Below, one piece after another: positions 1 to 9,644 of a stretch of 64,000 nt of DNA (its first letter is position 1; each line of letters starts with the position of its first letter). This DNA is from Ursus arctos. Lineage: Eukaryota > Chordata > Mammalia > Carnivora > Ursidae. The DNA lies in assembly GCF_023065955.2 (NCBI RefSeq), contig NC_079873.1, positions 100,230,128 through 100,294,127 on the forward strand, in the 5' to 3' direction. Below the pieces are notes generated by a model, which saw only the letters and a list, made by a program, of their open reading frames with translations, was not told where the DNA came from and ran no database searches. The position numbers and the translations under genes are program-made.

Positions 1-1316
1 GGCTGAAAATTTTGGCAATGAAATTGAATAGCAATTTACAAATTTACCCATTATAACATTGTTGGAAAATTCAATGATTGAAATATTCTAAAAAATGAAC
101 ACTCTATCTATATCTTACTTATACAAATACAAGTATTGATTCTTAATACCCAGATAAGACCCAACCTTGAAAATTGTTTACACATTTGATAATTTTTTGC
201 TGAAGACCTGTGATGTATTAAGCACAATGTGGGGCTCTAGCTACATATACCTACAGTATAATTTGATTATAGTCTGAGTAAACAGATATATAAAGAGATC
301 AGTGAAATGGTTAATAAGCAACATATATTTATTAGTCAAATACCATGTTTAAGGCACTGTAATACAGTGTGGTAACTGCTACTGGAAGAAGGGACAAGGT
401 TCAGTGGAAACTTTGAAAAAAATAATCTAATTAATACCTCTCTTTCTGTGCCCCTATAATGTTATTTCTACTTTATAATGTCACTTGTATTTTTATATTC
501 TTCACCATCCAGTGGTTATTTGTTTATGCACTTACCTCTTCTAACAACTCATAAGCAACTGAATAACAAGGACATTATTTGGACCAAGGAGCCTAGCATC
601 TTATAATGAAAATAGTGGATACTTCATAAATGTCACCTGAATACTTTTTAGTAGAGAGTAAGAATAAGTAGGTAGTGTGCAATGCATTTTGATTGTAAAT
701 GGATTTCCTTGGTTTATGTTGATTTTTGAGTAAATAAAACATTCTGATAATGTTATAGTCCAATATTTTTGTTGCTGTCTTTTATACATATGTAAAAAAT
801 AACATTTTCAACAGTTCATTGGAATATTTGATTAAAGCTACCTTTGGTTTTGAGTACCTTAGTTCTGTCAGAAAGAATGATGACCCTGTAAATAGGTTTA
901 AGCTTTGTGAAGTAAGACTGTTACTCAACCATATATTTCTCTTTCTTTCTTGTCAATAAGGATCCAGTTGCCATGGCAACTGAGTTGTGTAGAATGTTAC
1001 AAGGCAGCATTTGTTGACAGTTTCCAGTCAGATTACTGCCCAGCCAGGATCTTAGAAGAAAAGAGTGCATATTTTATTTCAATATTTTAAAAAATGAACT
1101 CTTTAGTCTAAGTTGAACCTATTCCCTATCCAAGATGTTGTGCCATAGCAATCTACATTTATTGATATTGGAGTATTTAAAAACTGAATTTGTCTGTCTC
1201 TGGAAGGGTGATGTCTCCATCTATTTGATGCAATATAATGTGCAAAGACTTTTTTTGGTGAAAGCTTCAAGAAAATATCTTTTGTGTTTTTTTGTTTATC
1301 TGTTTTGGTTTGTTTG
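1..1316. other. AT-rich unique DNA, no gene seen
   Basis: I see no recognisable transposon, splice-bounded exon or long reading frame here; the short open frames are chance products of AT-rich sequence. The only element that stands out is a perfect palindrome at 965-982, listed separately. The sequence passes into an old minus-strand L1 3' UTR at about 1317. Confidence 0.6.
965..982. promoter_or_regulatory. Perfect 18-bp X-box-like palindrome (candidate RFX site)
   Basis: The sequence CAGTTGCCATGGCAACTG reads the same on both strands. Its core GTTGCCATGGCAAC (967-980) is the symmetric form of the X-box bound by RFX-family winged-helix factors, with two GTTGCC half sites back to back. It lies in DNA with no recognised repeat, and the flanks (to about 1040) are less AT-rich than their surroundings. 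The match is direct; binding or function is inference. Confidence 0.45.
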
Positions 1317-1635
1317 TTTTGTGTTCATTTTTATTGACACACAATTAACATAAAATATTGTATTAGTTTCAGGTATACAATATATTGATTCAACAATTCT
1401 ATACATTACTCAATGTTCACCATAATTGTAGTCATCATCTCTCACCATATAACAGTATTACAACATTATTGACTATATTCCCAATGCTATACCTTTTATC
1501 TACATGACTTATTTGTTTTATAAATGGAAGTTTGTACCTCTTAATCCAGTTTATCTATTTTGCTCATTCCACCACCAACCTCCCTGCCAGCAACCACCTG
1601 TTTATTCTCTGTATTTAATAGTCTGATTTTCTGGT

Positions 1636-1755
1636 TTTTTTTATTATGTTCAGTTAGCCAACATATAATACATCATTAGTTTTTGATGTACTGTTTGATT
1701 CATTAGTTGCATGTAACACTCAGTGCTCATCACAACACATTCCTCTTTGTATGTT
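1636..1755 (-). mobile_element. Short carnivore L1 3' UTR fragment, minus strand
   Basis: The plus strand reads GTTCAGTTAGCCAACATATA, then ATGATTCATTAG-like and CACTCAGTGCTCATCACA text. This is the complement of the carnivore L1 3' end seen many times in this window. It sits inside an older L1 3' UTR whose text resumes at about 1760 (TTTAGATTCCACATATAAGT), so it is a nested insertion of about 120 bp. Confidence 0.65.
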
Positions 1756-1910
1756 CGTCTGTTTTTTTTTTTTTTTAGATTCCACATATAAGTGAAATCA
1801 TATGGTATTTGTCTTTCTCTGTCTGACTTATTTCATTTAGCAAATGCCTTCCAGGCACATCCATGTTGCAAATGGCGAGATTTCATTACTTTTTATGCCT
1901 GAGAAATATT

Positions 1911-2034
1911 CCATTATATATATGCATATATATACATAATGCTATATATATATATATATAATGCTATTATATATATGCTATATATGTTCTATTATATATA
2001 TGTAATCTTTATTACATATTATATATATATATGA
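1911..2034. repeat. AT-rich (TA)n-type simple repeat inside L1 ORF2
   Basis: Runs of TATATA with interspersed ATGC units interrupt the minus-strand L1 ORF2 exactly after the text that reads TATTCCATTATATATATG. This ORF2 spot repeatedly seeds TA expansions in L1 copies; similar expansions occur at 19590 and 49430 in this window. Confidence 0.8.
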
Positions 2035-2320
2035 AATATTTATTCATGTATGGATGGATATTTGGATTGCTTCCATATCTTAGCTATTGTAAATAATGCT
2101 ACAATTAACATAGGGGTGCATATATCTTTTCGAATTAGTATTTTCATTTTCTTTGGGTAAATGTCCAGTAGTGGAATTATTAGATCATATATTAATTCTA
2201 TTTTAAATTTCCTGAGGAATATCCTTACTCTTTTCCACAGTGGCTGCACCAATTTAAATTCCCACCAATAGTGCATGAGGGTTCCCTATTCTCCACATCC
2301 TTGCCAACATTTGTTATTTG

Positions 2321-2360
<40 letters not shown>

Positions 2361-2516
2361 GATTTTATTTATTTATTTGACAGAGAGAGAGACATCCAGG
2401 GAGAGACGGAACACAAGCAGGGGGAGTGGGAGAGAAAGAAGCAGGCTCCCAGTGGAGCAGGGAGCCCGATGTGGGGCTCGATCCCAGGATCACGCCCTGA
2501 GCCACCCAGGCGCCCC
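2321..2516 (-). mobile_element. Can-SINE (SINEC), minus strand
   Basis: The plus strand begins with a (TTTA)n tail complement and AAGATTTTATTTATTTATTT, passes through ACACAAGCAGGGGGAGTGGG, and ends in the head complement GCCACCCAGGCGCCCC at 2516. Part of the A/B-box region is missing between the GATCACGCCCTGA and GCCACCC text. It lies inside the L1 ORF2 and is followed at once by a second SINE. Confidence 0.9.
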
Positions 2517-2520
2517 TCTT

Positions 2521-2710
2521 GTTTTTTTTTAAGATTTTATTTATTATTTGATATATAGAGAGAAAACATAAGCAGAGGGAACAGCAGGTAGAGGGAGAAG
2601 TGGGCTCCCTGCTGAGCAGGGACCCCAATGTGGGGCCTGATCCCAGGACCCTGGGATCATGACATGAGCCAAAGGCAGATGGTCAACTAACTGAGCTACC
2701 CAGGTGCCCC
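2521..2710 (-). mobile_element. Can-SINE, second copy, minus strand
   Basis: It has the same layout as its neighbour: a T-rich start, AAGATTTTATTTATTATTTG, GGCTCCCTGCTGAGCAGGGA, and the head complement GAGCTACCCAGGTGCCCC ending at 2710. The host L1 text CTTGTCTTTTTGATTC resumes at 2712, and a related CTTGTTTTTTTT sits at 2518, so a TSD of about 10 bp with one or two differences is likely. Sequence divergence suggests an older subfamily than the first copy. Confidence 0.88.
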
Positions 2711-2914
2711 GCTTGTCTTTTTGATTCTATGCATTCTGACAGGTGCAAGGTTATATCTCATTGTGGTTAGGTTTGCATTTCCCTGATGATTAGTGATGTT
2801 AAACATCTTTAATGTGTCTGGTGATCATTTGTATATATTCTTGGAAAATTGTCTATTCAGATCTTCTGCCCATTTTTAATCAGGTTATTTGTGTTTTTGT
2901 TGTGTTGATTCCTA

Positions 2915-3455
2915 CAGCATACCCAGAAATAAACTCAAAATGAATTAAAGATCTTAATGTGAGACCTGAAACCATACAACTTATATAAAAACATAGGCAG
3001 TAATCCCTTTGACATTGACCTTAGCAACATTTTCCTAGATATATCTCTGGATATGTATGCAAAGAAAATGAAAGAAAAAAATAAGCTACTGGGACGACAT
3101 CAAAATAAAAAGCTTTTGTAGAGCTAAGGAAACCATCAACAAAATGAAAAGTCAGGGAAACAGGGTTACAGAAGGGAGTGGGGGTTTGGGGTAACCAGGT
3201 GAAGGGTATTAAGGGAGGGGCATGTGTTGAGGTGAGCACTGGGTGTTATATGAACCTAATGAACCACTGAACATGACATCAAAAACTAATGATGTATTAT
3301 ATGTTGGCTAACTGAACATACACACACAAAAACACAGATAAACAAAAAAATAAAATAAAAGAAGAAAAAAAAGGAAAGTCAACCTACTGAATGGGAGAAG
3401 ATATTTTCAAATGATATTTTGGATAAATATTCTAAATATATAAAGAAAATATCTT
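2915..3455 (+). mobile_element. Inverted 5' segment of the older L1 (ORF2), plus strand
   Basis: The plus strand encodes degraded ORF2 text (NVRPET-like at about 2965, a [13 protein letters not shown] stretch near 3100, then KMKSQPTEWEKI-like text resuming after an insertion). This lies just upstream, in L1 order, of the ORF2 part present on the minus strand to the left. The two halves meet head to head at about 2914. That matches the 5'-inversion (twin-priming) product known for L1. Confidence 0.7.
3155..3374 (+). mobile_element. Carnivore L1 3' UTR insertion, 5' truncated
   Basis: This is a sense copy of the L1 3' end (GAGCACTGGGTGTTATATGA, then ACTAATGATGTATTATATGT and an A-rich tail). 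It is flanked by direct repeats AAAGTCA at 3148-3154 and 3375-3381. The interrupted ORF2 text of the older L1 continues on both sides, so this insertion is younger than the 5'-inverted L1 that hosts it. Confidence 0.82.
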
Positions 3456-4255
3456 TTGAATCTTCTCATTCAAACAAGCACCTTGTGTAGAAGTAATGTT
3501 ATGAATAAAAGGTAGAGATGCAGGTACAGTTGTTCATAATCATGGTTCTTTCCTTACTCTTAACAAATACATTCAAAATATGATTATAAGGTAGGATAAG
3601 TTAGTAAATTTTATTCATTTGATGTTTCCTATCATTTATTTCTGTCTGGAATTAAATGCATTACTCCATGGATGAAGACAGAGAGAAAATTCTAGGTTTA
3701 CCTCAGCTGTTCTGGAAATTACCTTCTTGTAGACCAGAGATGAACCAGAAGATCACCTGAGTTGTGTTTAGTGATACTTGCCTGTGTATTTCAAAAAATT
3801 GACCATCTAGCTAGAACTTATTTGCCCTCTAAAGCAAAGACAATGTAAAAGCTGAGAGGACAGCCCCCAATATATGCTCCTTTATCACATAAACAACTTT
3901 GCAGTTCAGGCTGTGAAAATGATATATAGGTCCAGATGAAATATGGAATAAATTTGCAAAATCTCTAAATAGAAGTTCAGACAGAGTCAAATGATTCAAG
4001 AAAACAGTGATGCTAGTGGCTCCTGATTCCAATCAAAACTGTTCCTTCTATAACTGACTGCCCTCCAGAAACACCTTGAAGAATACCACAATCAAAAAAT
4101 TTATCAGTCATTGACACAATGTTGGGGACATGCCCACACATCCCTCCCTGAATGGTTAAGGTTGAATTTACCCAGTCTTTCCTCTAAATCTTACCAACTT
4201 TCTGCACCTCTACCTTTCCATGGTGATCTGTTTGAAAGATTACAAGAAGAAAATT
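3456..4255. other. Unique DNA, no gene seen
   Basis: AT-rich sequence without a recognised repeat or a credible coding frame. The longest open frame (minus strand, about 67 codons) has no recognisable family motif. Confidence 0.5.
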
Positions 4256-4270
4256 TAAAGCAAAATTTTT

Positions 4271-4463
4271 TTTTAAAGATTTTATTTATTTATTTGACAG
4301 AGATAGATACAGCCAGCGAGAGAGGGAACACAAGCAGGGGGAGTGGGAGAGGAAGAAGCAGGCTCATAGTGGAGGAGCCTGACGTGGGGCTCGATCCTGT
4401 AACGCCGGGATCACGCCCTGAGCCGAAGGCAAACGCTTAACCGCTGTGCCACCCAGGCGCCCC
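4271..4463 (-). mobile_element. Young Can-SINE, minus strand, perfect TSD
   Basis: The element is flanked by identical 15-bp direct repeats TAAAGCAAAATTTTT at 4256-4270 and 4464-4478. It contains the full head complement GTGCCACCCAGGCGCCCC, the A/B-box region and the CAAGCAGGGGGAGTGGGAGA block. The perfect TSD and the near-consensus body indicate a relatively recent insertion. Confidence 0.95.
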
Positions 4464-4487
4464 TAAAGCAAAATTTTTTAAAGTTAG

Positions 4488-4566
4488 CATCATGGAACAC
4501 TACATCAAAAACTAATGATGTACTATATGGCGACTAACATAACATAATAAAAAATTTTTAAAAAAG
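4488..4566 (+). mobile_element. Terminal fragment of L1 3' end with A-tail
   Basis: The sequence GGAACACTACATCAAAAACT, then GATGTACTATATGGCGACTA and a tail around AATAAAAAATTTTTAAAAAA, is the last ~60 bases of the carnivore L1 3' UTR, sense strand. It begins a few bases after the right TSD of the SINE at 4271-4463, so the two insertions lie next to each other. Confidence 0.75.
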
Positions 4567-5485
4567 GAGTCCTTGAACTTGGATTAAGAAATACATTTGA
4601 TTTTCACTAATCTTTCATCGAAATTCATCATTTCCCTAAATTATTAATATTGGCAATAATCCAAAGTATTATTATCAGAACCTTAACCTCATTCTGATAT
4701 AAATATATCAGACAAATATAAATTCTAAATATTATATAACATTACATTTTTTGCTAATATCACCAAAATAATTATGTTCATAATTACTTTCAAGTTGTGT
4801 TAGTTATTGGACCCACTGCTAGATATTTTGTTTTATGGGTTAATAGTGAAGGGCATATATTGTTATAATATGTGTTCAGTTTTAGAATATTTTGATAACT
4901 GCATTTCAGTATAGATGGTTTTCTTTGTAATCCTTCGCATTTTATGTACACATTTTAAAACATTATTCTGTAAAGGGGTCTATCAATTTCACCAAACAGC
5001 CAAAGAAGTGAATGATGTGGCAAGAGGTTAAGGATCACTCTTGTAGAGGAAGAGGAAGAAATCAATAAATTGTTTTTACCACTGCTTAACTATTCATTGT
5101 TTAGGGCAAGGGAATTGCTTTACTATTTGTTTTTGTTTGTTTGTTTGTTTGTTTATTTTTATTCTTTAAATAAACTAAAATTTGCTTAGTGTTTCTAAAA
5201 TTTCTCTGAAGAAAAGAAACACTTAAAGCCTTTCTTGAAAACACAAATTCCTGAGTCCATCACTAGACTTACTGAATTAAAGAGAGTGACTTGGTGATTT
5301 ATACTGTGCCAAGCACAAATCTGTGTTTTTATCTTAGGAAAAACTGGGGAAAAACTTTATTAGAGGAATCATAAAGGATTAAAAGTGAAACTCAGTGAGA
5401 GGTTGAGCAGCTAGATGACTAGGATTTAAAATGGAATAATTGACATTTCTCTGCTAGCCAAGGAGTTGCTCACAGATTTAGACAA
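4567..5485. other. Unique DNA with a short (TTTG)n repeat
   Basis: No gene or interspersed repeat recognised. A (TTTG)n tract occupies about 5127-5156. Confidence 0.5.
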
Positions 5486-5717
5486 GTGGATCTAAGTGTG
5501 ATTTCCATACCAATAGCAGTCACATCACATGGAAACTTGTTAGACATGAAAATTATTGAGACTCAGTCCATGCTCCTTCTCTCACTACAAGTTCACATGG
5601 AGTGAATAACCAAGGCCCACCTAAGTGACACTTCTGGTGGTGGTGCCTAGCAATTTCTATTTTAAAATGCCCATCAGGTCATCCTAACTCAGGCTCATAT
5701 CTGAGAACCAGAGGAAT
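5486..5717 (-). mobile_element. MER5A-like hAT-Charlie non-autonomous DNA transposon
   Basis: The text CATCACATGGAAACTTGTTA, followed by AAAATTATTGAGACTCAGTC and ending with ATCTGAGAACCAGAGG, follows the layout of the MER5A/B family, whose ends read (T)TTGAGAACCACTG. It is strongly diverged, consistent with an old eutherian relic. Orientation and exact ends are uncertain. Confidence 0.55.
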
Positions 5718-6649
5718 TAATGGTGACTTTGTGCCATATTAAATGGTTTAATCTTTCTGGGGAGAAGGACATCAGCAAGATGACAAAACAGGTGATTCCC
5801 AACTCTAGTATCCCTCACAGAAAGAGAAACTAGCAACTATTCAAAGTCAGAACAACTATGAAAATCCCAGAACACAGGAGTAAGGTTGACATACATCCCC
5901 TGACCACAAAAATTGAGAAAAAACACACTAGAAGAGTAATAAGAATAGGTTTTACTTTGAGTAACTCACGTCTCCCTTATAACAGTACAATGCCATACTG
6001 AGGGGTTCACACTGGGCCTACAGTTTCTCCAGTGGGAAAAGGAGATTACAGGTGGACATCCAGCTTCCTCAAATTCCAGAGATGCTTCCTGAGAATCCCA
6101 CTTATCTATTATGTCGCAGATATCATTGGGGGAATCACCTAGAGATGGAGAGGGGCAGTAGGACCCACAGCAACAAGAATGTGGATCAGAGCAGACAAAG
6201 TTCCTGCTAGTGGCAGCATCCAACTAGAGATCTCAACTAGCATCTCAGCTCATCTGCAGAGCTGAGTTAAAGGTCCCATCTGCCTAGGGAGCTCAGTCAG
6301 CAGTTCTGCCCCTTTTGGGTCCCCCTTCTCATGGGCTATCTCAGCTATGGAGCCCATTCCAAAACAGGGAAGCAAGACACTGGCCTCTCCCAACTACTGA
6401 GCATAAACTCCATCCTCAACAAACCATTAAGCCTTCTCAGAGATCTAGGGAAGCTGCAGAGTGCATCATATGGCCCATTTGGCAAGGAAGTAAGTCATCG
6501 ACCCCCTCAACTGCTGAGAAAGGCTGGAATTGGAGACTTTTTCAAATATGAATATGCATATAGTAATGCAAGTATACAAATGTTACAAGAATCAGGTAAA
6601 TGTGACACTACCTTAGGAAACTAATAAAGTTTGATTAATGAACCCTAAG

Positions 6650-7665
6650 ACATGGAGATTTATGAACTGATAAATAATTCAGAATAATCCTCTTAAAAAT
6701 CAGTGAGCTAAAAGAAAACATGGATAGACAAATAAAATTAGGAAAAGAATGCATGAACAAAATGAGAAGTTCAACAAAGAAATAGAAATCCTTTAAAAAA
6801 AAGAAAAAATATGATTTAGAGCTGAAAAATACAATACGTGCACTGAAGAATTCAATGGAGTGCTTCAACAACAAACTGAACCATGAGGAGAAAGAATAAA
6901 TAAGCTCTAAGGCAGTAGGAAATTACCCAGTAATAGAAACAAGGAGCAAAAATAATTAAAAAAAAAAGAATGAAAACAGCCGACATAAATTATAGAATAT
7001 CAGTAAAAATAATCTATGCATTTTTGGAATTCCAGAAGAAGAGATGGATAAAGAGCCAGAAATATTAAAGAAATAATGGTGGAGAACTTCCCAAATATGG
7101 GGAGAAATTTGGACATCCAAGTTTATGGAAGCTCAGAAGTCCACAAAATGTTTCAACTCAAAAAGATCTCCAAGTCGTATTATAATAAAACTGTCTAAAA
7201 TTAAAGACAGAAAGAGAAATTTTTAAAAGATTTGATTTATTTATTTGAAAGAGAGAGAAAGAGTGCACATGTACATGAGTGGGGGGAAGAAGCCAAGGGG
7301 GAGGGAGAGGGAGAGGGAAAGGGAAAGAATCTCAAGCAGACTCTGTACTGAGTGCAGAGCCCAAATTTGGGTTCAGTCTCATGACCCTGAGATCATGACC
7401 TGAGCTGAAACCAAGAGTTGAAAGCTTAACTGACTGAACCACCCAGGTGCCCCTGCAAAGAGAATTTTTAGAGCAGCAAGAGAAAAAATAATTCTTCACA
7501 CACAAGGGAATCTCCCAGAAAGGTATCAGTGGTTTTCTCAGGAGAAAAATTGTAGGCCAGAATACACACAGTGGGATGATATATTCAAAGTGCTGAAAGA
7601 AAATCAAACAAACAAACCCCCCAAAAAACAAAAATACTGCAATCTAGAAAAATTGTCCTTTGTAA
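6650..7665 (+). pseudogene. L1 ORF1 relic of the ancient element
   Basis: The degraded frame still resembles old L1 ORF1. There is a coiled-coil-like Lys/Glu/Asn-rich stretch (6680-6990), a FGIPEEE-like RNA-recognition-domain core at 7026-7045, text around NFPNMGRNLDIQVYGSSEVH-like codons at 7085-7145, and a C-terminal part after the SINE at 7226-7453. ORF1 proteins trimerise and bind L1 RNA. Many stops and frameshifts make it non-functional. Confidence 0.6.
7226..7453 (-). mobile_element. Older Can-SINE, minus strand, inside ORF1 relic
   Basis: AGATTTGATTTATTTATTTG, a purine-rich (GGGAGA)n block, GATCATGACCTGAGC and the head complement ACCACCCAGGTGCCCC, ending at 7453. The flanks AAAGAGAAATTTTTA (7211-7225) and AAAGAGAATTTTTA (7457-7470) look like a slightly diverged TSD. 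The longer, diverged body suggests an early caniform SINE subfamily. Confidence 0.88.
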
Positions 7666-8228
7666 ATAAAGGGGAAATATAGGCATTCCCAGGCAAAAAA
7701 AAAATTAATTAAAATAAAATAAAATAAAAAAATAAAATAAAATAAAATAAAAAAGAGAGAGAGAATACATCACCACTAGACCTGTCTTAAAAAAATACTA
7801 AAATAAGTTCTTAAAGCTAAAATGAAAGGGCACAAATTGGTAACATGGAAACATAGGAAAATATAAAACATATCAGTAAAAGATATAAAACATATCAGTA
7901 AATATAAAACACATCATTAAAAAAACAATACTACAATATTGTAACATGATGCCTTAATAATCATTTAATGCTAGTGTAAAAGTTAAAAGTATAGCTAAAT
8001 TAGCTAATGAATATGTTATATAAAAAGATATAATTTAGGATATCAAAAATATAAAATGGGGAGAAGTAAAAGGGTAGAGATTTTGTATGCACTTGAAGTT
8101 AATTTGTTATCTGCTTAAAATAGACTGTTGAACTATAAGATATATCATGTAGGTGTCAAAGGAGCAAAGGAATTACAAAACAGCCAGAGTTCAATAAGAT
8201 GGCATTAGTAAGTCCTTTCCTATCAATA

Positions 8229-8676
8229 AGACTTCTTTTTCTTTTTTTAAATTATGTTATGTTAGTCCACACAGTACTTTATTAGTTTTTGATGTAGTGT
8301 TCCATGATTAATTGTTTGCATATAACAGCCAGTGCTCATTGCAATACATGCCCTCCTTAATATTTATCACCAGGCTAACCCTCCCTCCCACCACCCTCCC
8401 CTCTGAAACCCCCAGTTTGTTTCCTGGAGTCCATAGTCTCTCATAGCTTGTCTCCCCCTCTGATTCCCCCTCCTTTATTTTTCTCTTCCTTCTCTTAATA
8501 TCCTTCATGCTATTCCTTATGTTCCAGATATAGGTGAAACCATATGGTAATTGTTTTTTTGTTTGATTTATTTCACTTAGCATAATCCCCTCCAGTTCCA
8601 TCCATGTTGATGCAAATGGTGGGTATTCGTCCTTTCTGATGGCTGTGTAATATTCCATTGTATATATGGACCACTT
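8229..8676 (-). mobile_element. L1 3' end fragment, minus strand
   Basis: The complement of a carnivore L1 3' UTR plus the end of ORF2. The ORF2 C-terminus is readable on the minus strand as KWSIYTMEYYTAIRKDEYPP-like codons (8620-8680). It begins with an AT-rich tail complement at 8240 and stops at TATATATGGACCACTTCC. The ancient L1 continues at about 8680 with text matching its ORF2 start. Confidence 0.85.
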
Positions 8677-9644
8677 CCTCAATATAAATGATTTAACTCT
8701 TCAATCAAAAGGCATAGAATAGCTGAGTGGATTTAAAAAAAAGGTGTATCCTGTTTACAAGAGACTCACATTAGCTTTATGAACACACGTAGGACAAATT
8801 GAAGGGATGAAACAAGATATTCCACACAAATAAAACAAAAGAGAACAGGGGTAGCTCTACTTGTATCAAATAAAAGAGACTTTAACTCAAAAGCTGTAAC
8901 AAGAGACAAAGAAGTTCATACAATGATGAAGGGGAGGATGTAACAATTATAAATATATATATATCCAACATCAAAACACTAAAATATATTAAACAAGTAT
9001 GTACAGATCTGAAGGAAGATATAGATAACAATATAATAATAGTAGGGAGCTTCAATATCTAACTTTCAACAATGCATGATAGATTGTGCAGAGAGTAAAC
9101 TAATAAGGAAACAGTGGACTTGACCTATATTTTAAACCAAATGGACCTAATGGATATATACAGAGCATTGTATTTAAGAGCAACAGAATATACATTCTTC
9201 TGAAGTGTGCAAAGAATATTCTCTATGATAGAACATGTTAGGTAAAAAAAAAAGAACAAGTCAAGGATAATTTAAGATTTAAATCCTACCAAGTATCTTT
9301 TCTGACCACAGTGGTATAAAACTAGGTATCAATAACAGGGAAATGGTATGATTTACAAATATGTGGAAATATTTTTTTCTATTTACATTCAATTAACCAA
9401 CAAATATCCCATGTATCAGATGTAGTGTTCAACAGTTCATCAGTTGTGTATAACACCCAGTGCTCATCACATCACATCCCCTCCTTAATGCCCATCACCC
9501 AGTTACCCCAACCCCCAACCACCTCCCCTTGAGCACCCCTCAGTTTGTTCTCCATAGTTAAGAGTTTCTCATGATTTGTCAGCCTTTCTGATTTCTTCCC
9601 ATTCAGTTTTCCCTCCCTTCTCTTATGATCCTCTGCACTTTTTC

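Larger units (their letters stand above)
1317..2914 (-). mobile_element. Older L1, 3' UTR and end of ORF2, minus strand
   Basis: Read on the minus strand this is the 3' part of an L1MA-like LINE. The 3' UTR starts at about 1317 (TTTATTGACACACAATTAAC on the plus strand) and the ORF2 C-terminal region runs from about 1780 to 2914. The recognisable ORF2 text is broken by stops, an AT-rich repeat and two SINEs. A short carnivore-type L1 3' UTR piece interrupts the older UTR at about 1636-1755. At about 2914 the orientation flips: the next upstream part of the same ORF2 follows on the plus strand, as expected of a 5'-inverted insertion. Confidence 0.8.
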
